Assembly (NCBI GenBank): GCA_014706295.1
Contig: JACSVZ010000007.1
Location: 62,508,441-62,572,440, forward strand
DNA length: 64,000 nt
DNA from: Lycocorax pyrrhopterus obiensis
Taxonomy: Eukaryota > Chordata > Aves > Passeriformes > Paradisaeidae
Direction of reading: 5' to 3'
Shown here in pieces: positions 48,101 to 60,100 of the stretch (position 1 is the first letter of the stretch; each line of letters opens with the position of its first letter). Both the position numbers and the translations under genes were made by a program. A model generated the notes under the pieces. It had not been told where the DNA came from, did not search any database, and saw only the letters and a list, made by a program, of their open reading frames with translations.

Positions 48101-51100
48101 TAACCTGCGAATTTATATTAATAACACAATAATTTGTATTAATAACAGTGTAACTGCTTCTCATGTATCAGAATGTGTATTTTTAACAGAGAGTGATCAA
48201 GACCAAGAGACAATCATTTAAATAATGATGATTAACTCTGTTCTGTATCCACATCAATCAGCCTCTGATGCCTGTGTTTTCATTTTGTTTTGGTAGCCGT
48301 GAGAAGCTGTGGATATGCATGGAATACTGCGGTGGGGGATCCCTCCAAGACATTTACCATGGTACTTGGGCACTTATTTTCACATTTTTTACCTTGGGAA
48401 GCTTTCTGCAAAGAAGAAAAATAACTAATAATAATAAATAATTCCCCTACAGGGAACGGTTGGCACTGGATGTGGGGGTTTTTGGAGGGCATGAACTGTG
48501 GATTTTAGCTACAGTCAGGAGATGTTGAGAGCACTTTTCAGATATGGTGACCAGCGTTTTGGGCTAATATTTGACATTTTATGGCAGAACAGTTGGATAT
48601 GGACACTGTGCATGGGCTGAGGAAGCAGTTTGTGCTGGGAATCTCAAAATTTGATCTTTAAAGGGGAAAAATTCATCTTATTCCTGCCCCTGTGAAAATA
48701 CCGTCTCACTCTTGTATTATTTGCCTTCCTGAAGTTTCATCTGGACTTGTTGATGCTGTAGAATAATTTATTGGAGTTGTTGGAAAAGCAGCTGGGGACT
48801 TGCTCTGCCTTTAGATGATAACACTGAGTTTTTGGATGCCAGAGCTCTTTCTGCTTTATTTTTCAACTACTTAGTACAAATCCTTTAAAACAATGCCATG
48901 CCTCTTAGATAGTCCCTGATATGAAACATTCTTATTTCTAATATTAAAATATTAACAGAAGTCACTTTTATTTTCCTCACAATACAGAATACTACAAAAT
49001 CACTTGTAAAATGATGAGTAGGATCTGTGAAAACAGGTTTTCTTCTCACTGTGGGTATTGTCTTCTGTTGTGATGCTGTTTGGGTTGGGTTTTTTTTTTT
49101 ACAGAAAGCCTTTCTGTAAAAGAAGCAAACAAACCCCTCCTTTCAGCTCAATGTACAATACAGATCATGTAAAACCAGCCTTTAACTTTTGCATGGACAA
49201 ACCATTTTTTGGCTGCTTCACGGTGTTATTTCTGTGCTGTGTGTTGTAAATTGACTTTTGGATCTTTATTTCCAGTGACAGGACCTCTGTCAGAGTTACA
49301 GATTGCTTATGTGTGCAGGGAAACTCTACAGGTACTGTACTTCTGTGGGTGCACAACCAAGTGTTTATTCCATGTAAATAAAGCAGATACAGGAAATTAT
49401 TTCGGTTCCATCACTTCTATTGGGAACCAAGCAGAAACCAATTAACCAGGGGTAACCTGTTAGTTTCCATACTGTAAATAAAAATTAGCAAGAAATTCTA
49501 GTGTAATGTAATGTCAATATTTGCTTAAAGTTTGAACTGCCTGCCTGCCCTGTGGTAAATTTAATGTTGTGTGGGGGTAAAATACTGCAACCAGATAAAT
49601 AAAATTCCCTTTGGTTTTGGGACTGCTGATAACTGAGAAATACAAGGCAGAGCAGCCGTTATCTGCAAATCTCAAATGTCTCCATTTCCAAATAAAATAC
49701 ATTGAGAAAATTAAATTTATTCAATGGGACTGGCTTTGTAGGATGGTAACAAACAGCACAATAACTCATTGTGTCTTTTATTTCCAGGGTCTTGCTTATT
49801 TACACATGAAGGGCAAAATGCACAGAGATATAAAGGTAACTTGGAACCTTGAGAAATTCATCTTGTAGTTCCTGCTGCAGGAAAAACTATTCCTGATAAA
49901 GATTTTTAATTTCTTTTGTTTTAGGGTGCAAACATTCTACTAACAGACCATGGGGATGTTAAATTAGGTGAGTTGCCTGAATTTTGTGATACGGATTTAA
50001 GAGCCATGTGGATGTGGCACTTGGGGACGTGGGGCAGTGGTGGCCTGGGCAGTGCTGGGGAGTGGTTGGACTCCATGATTTAAAGGTCTTTTCCAGCCTA
50101 AATGATTCCAGGATTATTTAGGGCAATGGATGATGATGGAAAGTGATGACAAAGTGTGTATCCATGGCTTGGCTCTGTAGGAGATGAGAAGTTTTGCATT
50201 CTCTCAAGAAAAGATAGATAATTTCATTATTCAACCACCAAGCCTTGAAGCCTCCCAGATTTTCTTGGAATTCTCCAGGCTGGGATTACCTGGCTATCCG
50301 TGTTTTTATCCCTGGCCAGGATGGCAGCTGTCCCTCAGAGCATCTCCTGAGCCTGGCAGCCTGTGGAGCAGTGGGATCTGCCCCTGGCTCCGTGTGTGTT
50401 GTCGGGCAATCCCACAAAGGTGGAGGAGAGGAAAACTCGGAGGTCTGCAGGGAAAAGCTGCCGTGGGATTCTCATCATCCCACTGGAGTCAGGGCAGTTG
50501 TGCATTAGTTCAACACCTCCACACCCCTGTGGGGAACCAGGAATGCTGTGTTGGGAGAGGACAGCTTTTTAAAGAAGGAAAAAAAACAGGAGTAAAACCT
50601 TGACATTGAGAGGTGATTCTGCTCCCTGCATTAAACTTGGGATACGCAGAGGTACCTCCCTTTTGCCTGGCTGGATTTCCCCAGGTTATCCTCCAGCTGT
50701 CATGCCACCAATCAATCAAAATAAAATGGATTGAAATGATTTTTGGCTCCTCAAGACCACCTGATGTTTGGGAGTTCTGAGGCCAAGGCATGACTGGCCC
50801 CTAGACAGAGTCTCCAGGGCAGAGAACAGATGCCCCATCACAGTTCCTCCATAAATAACACACAAAAGGTACCTTTTGTACCTTTTCATCATACCAAGGA
50901 TGATGCTGTTTTTCCTCTAAAATTGAATATCCACAAATTCTGGTTGAGGTATTGTGAGATGGCAAAATGATCTAAGAGAGGAACTGTGTGTAGAAGGAAA
51001 ACTCTTTGATTTGAAATCATGTCAGTGAAGACATTAATGTTCCTATTATTAATCTTTGTTTCCCTTAATGAATTTTTAATTTGGATGAGACCCATGATTG

Positions 51101-54100
51101 CTCTTTCATAACACAGTAAGATTGGGGTCTTAAACTGGGATTTCTAAGGCTCTGATGATTTGATTTGATTTTCCAGCTGACTTTGGAGTAGCAGCAAAAA
51201 TAACAGCCACTATTGCAAAGAGGAAATCCTTTATTGGGACCCCTTACTGGTAAGAAACCACTTTGATTGCTGTGCTGCAAAGCTGGGTCTGTATTTATGC
51301 CAAAACTTCTCAAACACACACATATGTAGATAGAAATTGCAGTAATTCCCTTTCTTCCAATGAAATAATTCCCTTTCTTCCAAGTAAAATGCCCAGAGGC
51401 TAAAAATCTGGGAAGCACTGATTGGAGCTGATCTGTTGCTGTAACAAAAGCTACTTGGTATTTGAGGCAGGGTTGTTGTTCCTCCCAAATTCATTAATGC
51501 AGAATATTCTCCTTTTTTGGGGGGATCCCTGTGATTATTTAGTTTCTCAGTCTTACATTTTTAATGACTAGAATAGTGTCTCTCTGATTTCTGTGCAGAA
51601 AGGAAACCAGATTCTTAAATTCTCTTTTAATCATCCCTACTGATTAATGTCTGCACAAGGCAACATTTAATATGCAAATAATCATTGTAAATCTTGAGCT
51701 GGATTCATATGCAAATTTAGCAGGGTTTAGGCATCACTGGGATGCAGAGGAGCTGCCTGGGGTGGTGTTTTTGGGCAAACAGCTTCATCCAGACAGTGGC
51801 TTTTAATTGTTGCTGCCCTGCTGGAGAAGGAGGGCTGAGGGCAGGGAGGTTTTCTGGTCGTTAGATTTCCTGGGAATGCAGAGCCCGGTGCTATTCCCAG
51901 CCCCTGACCTGGGGCCAAATACCTCTGGGTGCTTCCTGAGGACCTCTCCGGGTGGATTCCCTCTTGGGAATGGGAGGTGCTCTGGGTGACGCCGCCGTTG
52001 GTTTTCCAGGATGGCGCCCGAGGTGGCAGCGGTGGAGAAGAACGGGGGGTACAACCAGCTGTGCGACATCTGGGCCGTGGGCATCACGGCCATCGAGCTG
52101 GCAGAGCTCCAGCCGCCCATGTTCGACCTCCACCCCATGAGGTTTGTGTTGCTCTGCCTCCAGCACCTTCCTGAATCCCAGCAGGAACTGTCAGGATTCA
52201 GGTTAAGCTTCTCTGGAGCTCAGAACTAGAAACTCACACCCAAGGTTCCTTCACTGAATGTCTGTTTTCATGTCTGACTTCAAGGCATCAGACTGCAGCT
52301 AAAATCTTACATTTGGAATGGAAATTATGACCAAAATCTTGACATTTTAAAATTTTTGGTGGCACCTGGCCTAGTGGAAGGTGTCCCTGCCCACAGCAGG
52401 GGTTGGATTGAGATGGGCTTTAAGGTCCCTTCCAACCCAAACCATTCTGGGATTCTGGGATCAGGAGTCTGATTAGGAACAGGGGCAGATTCACTGGTGA
52501 TAGCAAACCACTAGAGAAGCCATAGCCTAATGTTTAACAGGATTATGGCACTAAAAGGATTTTATTTAAAAATAAAATCAACAGATTCCTTGTATCTCTC
52601 CTTTAACACAGTGCAGACTCTAATCCAGTTTCACCAGTATGATTCTCAGCATAAAGTGTTAAAGTGTTTAGATTTTTAAATGAAATTAATTAATTTTTTT
52701 ACCATATTATATCATTATTCTTTCTTTCCCTCTAGGGCTCTGTTTTTAATGTCAAAAAGTAATTTTCAACCGCCAAAGCTAAAGGAAAAAGCAAAATGGT
52801 AGGTGGAACTATTCCATATTTCCATATTTTGTTGGGATTACGTGATCCTTTAGGTCCCTTCCAACCCAAATCATTCCATGATTCTATGATTTTATGGATA
52901 AAAGGAAAAAATATGTATTATTTTTGAAGAAGAGACCCTTCTGTGGTGCTCTTTGTATGTTCTAGAAGAAAAATCTTTATCCTTTCCCCTTAATTCCTGT
53001 CATGGGGCGTTTGCTCCTGTCAGTGGGACAGGTAATGGTTTAATCCTTTCCTGGTTTCTTTACCCTCTGATACATTCCTGGTGCCATTCTTGGTTTATTT
53101 TCTGTACCAAAATGTTTCCCATGCAAGTTCCATGAATCAAGTGGGGTTTTTTCCCCTATTTTGTTAACTTGGAAATGTCATTATTCAAACCTGAGGTGAG
53201 ATACCTGCACAGCTTCTGCTTTGTCACACCCTCTTGTAATCTGCTTAGCAACTGCCTTAAAATCAATAACACCTTGAAAAACTCAACATAAACCCTCCTT
53301 TTTCTTTAAGGTCAGCAACATTCCATAATTTTGTCAAAATAGCACTTACAAAAAATCCAAAGAAGAGACCGACAGCAGACAGACTCCTCTCTGTAAGTGA
53401 CTTGGGACATTCGGTGAGCTCAGGAAGGGATCTCTTGCTTCCAAATGAGCAACAGATCAATAGGAAACCAAAGGGGAACCATTTCCTTTAATCTTACTGC
53501 TCGGGGAGTGAAATCTGAGGGAAAAAGATGTTGGTTAGCTCTTAGCAAGTGGATTTTGTTCAGTATTTTTACACAGTTTTATGCAGTTTTTGATAGGAAT
53601 AATGATAGAATTTGGCGTCACGTTCTCAACCTTGGCCTTCCTTGGGTGCCTCAGCCTTGGAGCTGTGTAGAGGTTGGACTTTGCTGACTCCCAGAAATTT
53701 CAGCAGCTCTTGATGTATCTCTGCTTTCCCAGACTCTGAACTACTGCTGTAAAAAATGAAATCCAAGTGTAATTATTGGTTTGACTGGAGTTTAACTCCC
53801 AGTTTACAAGTGGCCCAGAGTGTGGTGTTTCCATGTTTATGTTACCAGGAAATCCAGCCGTGAAGGAGTCATAAAAAGAAGTCAAACCTCCAGAAAGCAG
53901 AAAACAATCAGTAACTATATCGAATGTTAATTACTGAAAGTGACCCATTAATTGCATATCAAAACTTCTTTTTTTTGTGTTCTTTCCTGTGGTTACAGCA
54001 CAGCTTTGTAGGGCAGCCTGGGCTGTCGAGGTCTTTAGCAGTTGAGCTGTTGGACAAAGTCAATAACCCCGAGAACCACACCCACTACGGGGAAGTTGAT

Positions 54101-57100
54101 GATGATGATTTTGAGGTGAGAACATCTTTTCTTCTCTGCTTTTTGTTGAAGCTGCAGTTTAAAATGCCCCGCTTTGCTTTGGGAATCGGAGATTGAAGCT
54201 CAAACTGCAGCAGCTGCTCCTTGTTCTTGTTGGTTTGGTTGTTGCTGGATGCTCTTGCCTCACGTCTCCCTTCCCACCCCTGCAGCCTCACTCCGTTATC
54301 CGCCACACAATCCGCTCCACCAACAGGAACATCAGGGCAGAGAGAACAGCATCAGAGATAAACTGTGAGTTCCTGCTCTGCTTTCCCCTTTTTTTGGTGG
54401 GTGATTTGCCTCTGGAGGACGTCGGTGTCGTCGTTTCCCAAAAATCTCTTCCCAGTTGGGAAGCAAACCCTGAAGAAGCAGCATGTGAATCTTCAATAAT
54501 AATTCTTGAAAACTAAAATTAATTATCTATATTGATAAACTGCTCAGCTGAATCTAAGGTGAAATGTTGAGGGTAGAAATGGTTTTATCTCCAGGTTTGG
54601 TCAAAAGTCTTTGGTAGCACCAACACTGGCAGCTCCTCTGCACCACGTGCATCACACTTTGGGAAATTTGCTCTTCAAATTTTTGAATTTCTTCTCTTTC
54701 TTCTCTTTCACATGCATTTCAAAGTGACAAGTGGTTAAAGAGTTACGTTTCTGTGACTTGGTGTTTGCTTTTGACCTTTCTTGTGGGTTTCATATTTGCA
54801 AATTGGAGCGTTCAGACAAAGAGGCTGATAGTGAAGTGCTGCTCGTTTGAGAGGCAAATTCAGTGTTGTGCACCCAATATTTAGATCTGTTCCTTCCTGC
54901 ATTTCACTGCAGTGAGCTCTGAAATGGCTCTAGTGCAAGATTTTGTGTGTTAATGATGAAATTACAATATTTTGTAGTTGATAAGCTGCAGTTTGAGCCT
55001 CCTCTAGTGCAAGATTTTGTGTGTTAATGATGAAATTACAATATTTTGTAGTTGATAAGCTGCAGTTTGAGCCTCCTCTACGGAAAGAAACAGAAGCTCG
55101 GGATGAGATGGTAAGGACGAGTTTGGGGGTTTCTTTATTTATTAAAATCACAATCTCATCACTGTTTTGGGGTTCAACCCTTAACAACTTGCTGGAAAAA
55201 TGTTTTTAAAGTTCCCTAAGTGACCCTTACTGGATTTTTCACCGTAAATTTTTGTTTTCCTGTTCCTTATTGCTGCTTGATCTGGATAGACACCATTTCC
55301 AGGTGCTGCTTTTAAGTCTAAGAAGAAAAAAATATCAATAATTTATAGATTGTAAGACGTTATTTCACTTTGGAATTTGATTTTCCTGCTTGTAGATCAT
55401 TCTGCAGGGCTGGGGAATCCCTCAGGCCTCTTTGTGTGTGGTGGATCTGGTACTTTAAGGCACTTTAGGTTGACAAGGAGGGGTAAAAATGACAATTTCT
55501 GCATTTTCAGGTTATGGCAGCTGGCAGTGACTTTGCTTCACATTGGAATCCTTTTGTTGATGGAAGCAACAAGTAAGTATAGATCAAACCATCTTTTCTT
55601 TCTGTGACTTCATATGAAACTGAAAGAAAAATGAGTTATGTTAGAAGAATCAAACCATAAGCCCTGGTCCACTTTAATATTGATAAATTAAGGGGACGTT
55701 ACCCAGCGTGCACCCCTCCTTCTGCAGGTGCTTGGTCAATTTTCCTGGAGAGTGACTTTTAATCTCTTTTAACCACCAGCAGCAGCTTGTTTTAAGTTTG
55801 TAGGTGGGAAGTGAAGTGTAAATGCATGACCAGGACAGTGACATAACACAGCCACAGGGAGTTTCCTGCAGCAGAGCTGAGTTCAGGATCATGCTCTGGC
55901 CTCACACTTCTCTTCTGAGCCGTGGCTGTGGTTGTGACATCCTGTGACAAGGCCTGTGAACAGCCCTGAACTCGAGAAGGGGAAGGAGAAACCAGTTCTG
56001 AATGCTGAGTTTTACCAAGCTCAGTGACACTGCACAACTCCTCCTGCTGTGGGTCTGATCAGTGTAATTTATAACTCAGCCACGGGGTGTTTTGGGGTGA
56101 AATGTTTTAGGGGAAGATGTGTTTATAGCTGGTTTCCCTGGGATAAAGCAGGCCTGAAGTACAGGAGCACAACTCTCTCCATGTTAGGACTGAATTTTTT
56201 TTAGGTGTGTACCTTCCTTTCGCTGCAAAAGGGTGGACTCTGCCTTTAAAGGCAATCCCTGGATTTGCAGTCAGGAGTGTGGAGGTTCAGATGTAGGGAG
56301 AGATGGTATCTGGGCTCAAATAATTGCTCAGCTCAAGGAGCCTGTTTCCCATCTTTATTTGGAACTGAGCAGCAGACAGTGAATTTCTTTGGCTTTTTTT
56401 TTCTGCAGATAAAAGTCTTGCATAAGCTGTCAGCTGACACTGCAGCCCCCTGGAAAGCTGGTGGAGGTTGCCAGGAATCTGAGCCTTTTGAAGCATCCTG
56501 GTTTTCCTGCTCTCAGTCTCATTGTAGCAGGAATTTGGGGGGCTCTGGGCCTTCACTGTGGGGGGCTCTGGGCTCTGCCTCTCCCTGCCCAGTAAAGGCA
56601 GTGCCTGTTTTCCTCCCCTGCCTGTGCCCTGGGTTTGTTTGTGTGACCCTGCTGAGCTGCACACTGAAGCCTTGCTGGGAGTGCTGGATTTTCTGCAGAC
56701 TGCTGGGATCTGTGGGGTCCAGGAGCAGGGAGGGAGGGAAGCTCCTCCTGGCAGAGGGGCTCAGGGATTCGATCCCGTTCCTGTGGCTTTGTCTGCACCA
56801 GGCTGGGCTCAAGCTGCAGCCAACATTCCCAGGGCTGTAAATCAGTGAATAGGTACGGATTCATTTGGAAGGAGGGCAGGCACAACAGTCCTGGATGGTG
56901 AATCCGTGCTGCTCGCTTGGAAACCGCTTGCAGTTGGAAAGATAAACAGGAAATGCATAACTCGTCTGTCCCAGCAGTTCTGAGTAATCCCTGGGATGTG
57001 CAGAGAGGATGTGTGCTGGGGGGTCCTTGCTTTTCAAGCCCTTTGCCTTTTATCAGAGTGGATGGTGAGGGATATCTCTGACTTAGGAATTATTTGACTG

Positions 57101-60100
57101 GAAAGGGGAATACCAGGATGTGTACCTGGTGGTTGAACTCATTCCTTGGTTTTCTCACTGTAGCATTTGAAAATTAATTTTTTTATAAATTTTTCTGCAT
57201 TATGGAGGTGTTTTTTTGATGGTTTCCACAGAATCTCAGAAAGATTTGGGTTGGAAGGGACCTAAAAGCCCATCCCATGGGCAGGGACACCTTCCACTAT
57301 CCCAGGCTTCTCCAAGCCCCATCCAACCTGGCCTTGGAACACTTCCAGAGATCCAGGGGCAGCCACAGCTTCTCTGGGCAACAAGAACCTTTCAAAAAGA
57401 AAGACTTTTAAAGACTTTTTCTCTTTTAAATTTTTTAATAGCTCCTGTTGGCAACTGTCTGCTGCTTTCCCTCAGAAGTGACTTGTAGGGAAATTTCACA
57501 TTAATCCAAATTTGGCTGCGTTTTCCTGGTCGTTGCCCTTTAAAGACACAGCTTGAAAATTGCCGTTTTGCAAAATTTTATCGGGGTTTTTTTTTTCTTC
57601 AAGGTTATATTTTCAGTGCTGCTTTGATCCTCTAGTCACAATTTCTTTTTTTTGTTGTCCCTGGAGTAGCTTTGAAACAAAAATTCCCACTGTAGTGGGA
57701 AACAGTCTGGGTCTTTTGTGTATGTGTATAAATAAGGAAACTTCCCTTTAAAGGCTTTTCTCCATTTGTCTCCCAGTAACTTCCTCTGTTCTTTTTTTTC
57801 TCTTTTTATATTGTACTGTTGTGAGACAATTCAACAATATTTGAAATGCCAGGTAGGGAAACAAAAGCTGATGGTGTGAAAGAGAGATCCAGTGATTTTT
57901 AGGGGGTAAGGGGAAGGAAAGGACCTTACAGAGTGGGAAAGGGCTTAGAGCAGAGAATTATTTGTTTTGGAAAGGGCTGGGAGATGCTTGTTGTGAAACT
58001 CAGTGACATCAGGGATGGGTTGAGTTGCACGTGTCGACCTCAGAGCAGAGCTCTTAATTTTATAAACATTCTGCCTTAGGGGACTGCTCACAAAATTTGG
58101 CGATGGGAGTGAAGATGTTGAAGAGTGAGTGGATCTCTTTCCTCTGCAGTTGCTCTGCTCCCAAAGCTCTTCCCTCCAAATGCTGCAGGAGGCTTTGCCA
58201 CTCACCAGCGAGTGAGGGCTGGCTGCTCTCCCAGGCCTAACGCGCGCTTGGCTCCTTCCCTGATCCTCAGGAGAAATCCCAAAGCTCTGCTTTCTCTCCT
58301 GCTCTCCTTCCTGAGTTATCTTAGAGTCCCTGTGGAAGTGCCTAACACTTAAAAGCAGATTTTATGTTGATTAATCCATCAGCCTTGAGCGAGGCCTGGT
58401 TGTGACGGGACGTGCAGATGATCCTGCACAGCTCTGTGCAGCTCCTCTGGTGCTCAGATGTTTGTCTGATCCAGCAGCAAACTGGAATCACACGATCCCA
58501 GAGTGGTTTGGTTGGAAGGGACATTAAAAATCATCTTCCTCCACCCCCCTGCCATGGGCAGGGACACCTTCCACTGTCCCAGGCTGCTCCAACCCCGTCC
58601 AACCTGGCCTTGGACACTGCCAGGGATCCAGGGGCAGCCACAGCTTCTCTGGGCACCCTGTGCCAGGGCCTCCCCACCCTCACAGGGAAGATTTTCTTCC
58701 CAATGTCCAACCTAAATGTACTCTTTTCCAGCTTAAAACCATTCCCCCTTGTCCTGTCACTCCAGGCCCTTGTCCAAAGTCCCTCCAGCCTGAGATCCAG
58801 TTCCTGAATGTATATTGATTTACAAATTTCAAATATCCTTCCTCACAGATTGCTCTGTAACATTGATATTTATGAAAGAACAGGAGTTTATTAAAGACCA
58901 ACACTTCTAATGAGATTAATGAGCTTGTCCCCCGCTCTTGGACTTCTGGTTTAACCCTGTGTGTGCAAAGCTCTGCTCTGCCTTTTCTGTGCCTCTGGTT
59001 CATCTCATTTCCAGTCCTCAAGGAGTTCTGGGTGTGGTTTGACTCAGACAACTTCTGCCCTTTTCATTGCAGATCGACACTAAAGCGAGCTGGGCCGCCC
59101 CCGCTGCCTCCCAAGGTGAGAAATGTGGGGTTTGAGGGGTTTAGCCAGCCTGGGATGGCCTCTTGGTCTGCATTCTGCCTGGGATTTTCCATCAGAGAGG
59201 AACCTCTGAAATTACTCTGCTGTCAGATGCCTTATTTTCATACAACCATGGATCTCTTGAGCTGGAAGGGACTCACAGGGATCATCCAGTGCAGCTCCTG
59301 GCCCTGCACAGACACCCCAACAACCCCACCCTGGGCATCCCTGGCAGCGCTGTCCAAACGCTCCTGGAGCTCTGGCAGCCTCGGGGCCGTGCCCATTCCC
59401 TGGGGAGCCTGGGCAGTGCCCAGCACCCTCTGGGGGAAGAACCTTTCCCTGAAATCCACCTCAATCTCCCTGGCACAGCTCCAGCCGTTCCCTGGGTCCT
59501 GTCCCTGCTCACCAGGGAGCTTTTTATCTTTCTTATCTTGTGGTGCCCAAAACCACACACACTTTTCAGAGGCTGACACATTTTTATGTAGGAGCAGTGT
59601 GACTTGAATTCATCTTGTCTGAGGTTTATTCTTCCCAGGTGTCATTCCCAGTTCCTCACATTTCCCAGGTAACCATTCCCCTCTTTGGTTCCTTGCAGCC
59701 GAGGATGAACAGTTACCCCGAGGAAAACCTCCCGGATGACGACAGATGCCAGACAATAAAACACTTCCCAGACTCCCAGAACAGAGCCCCAGCAGCCCAC
59801 AGGAGACAGAGTATCCCAGTTTGTGGGCCCCAGGCAGATTCCTGCCCCATGGGGATGACCAGCAGCATCAGCAGCCCTGGATTGCTCACAGCCAGATACA
59901 ACGACCTGGGTAAATGCCTCACCTGTCCTGAAGCTGACTGGCACCCTGGAAAAGGAATTGCTTCCAGAGGCAGCTATTCCCTAGATAATGCTTTAAAACA
60001 AGCTGGTCACGAGGTGAAGTTTTCCTTTTTCCATGTGTGTGGTTCTTATTAGAGCCGTGCCCCATGGTGGGAATGCTCTTCCCGAAACAAGGACACTCAG

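Larger units (their letters stand above)
49968..52009 (+). other. MAP4K5: MAP4K5 introns 7 and 8
   Basis: Intron 7 (49968-51176) begins with a short CR1 tail and holds an 18-bp palindrome (50862-50879). Intron 8 (51250-52009) contains a small duplication of 'taattccctttcttccaa' (51340-51385) and becomes GC-richer toward exon 9. Confidence 0.8.
52142..53310 (+). other. MAP4K5: MAP4K5 introns 9 and 10
   Basis: Intron 9 (52142-52735) and intron 10 (52799-53310) each contain one short sense CR1 tail. The rest is AT-rich unique sequence. Confidence 0.8.

Noticed and set aside
54973..55010. Upstream copy of the exon 14 acceptor as an extra coding exon
   Set aside because: Read as an exon it runs into TAA before the real acceptor, and no donor in the copy allows it to splice in frame. 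It is treated as an orphan duplicate.
56265..56840. 191-codon open frame in intron 15
   Set aside because: GC-richer intron DNA with open frames on both strands and no homology; the flanking MAP4K5 exons splice over it in frame.
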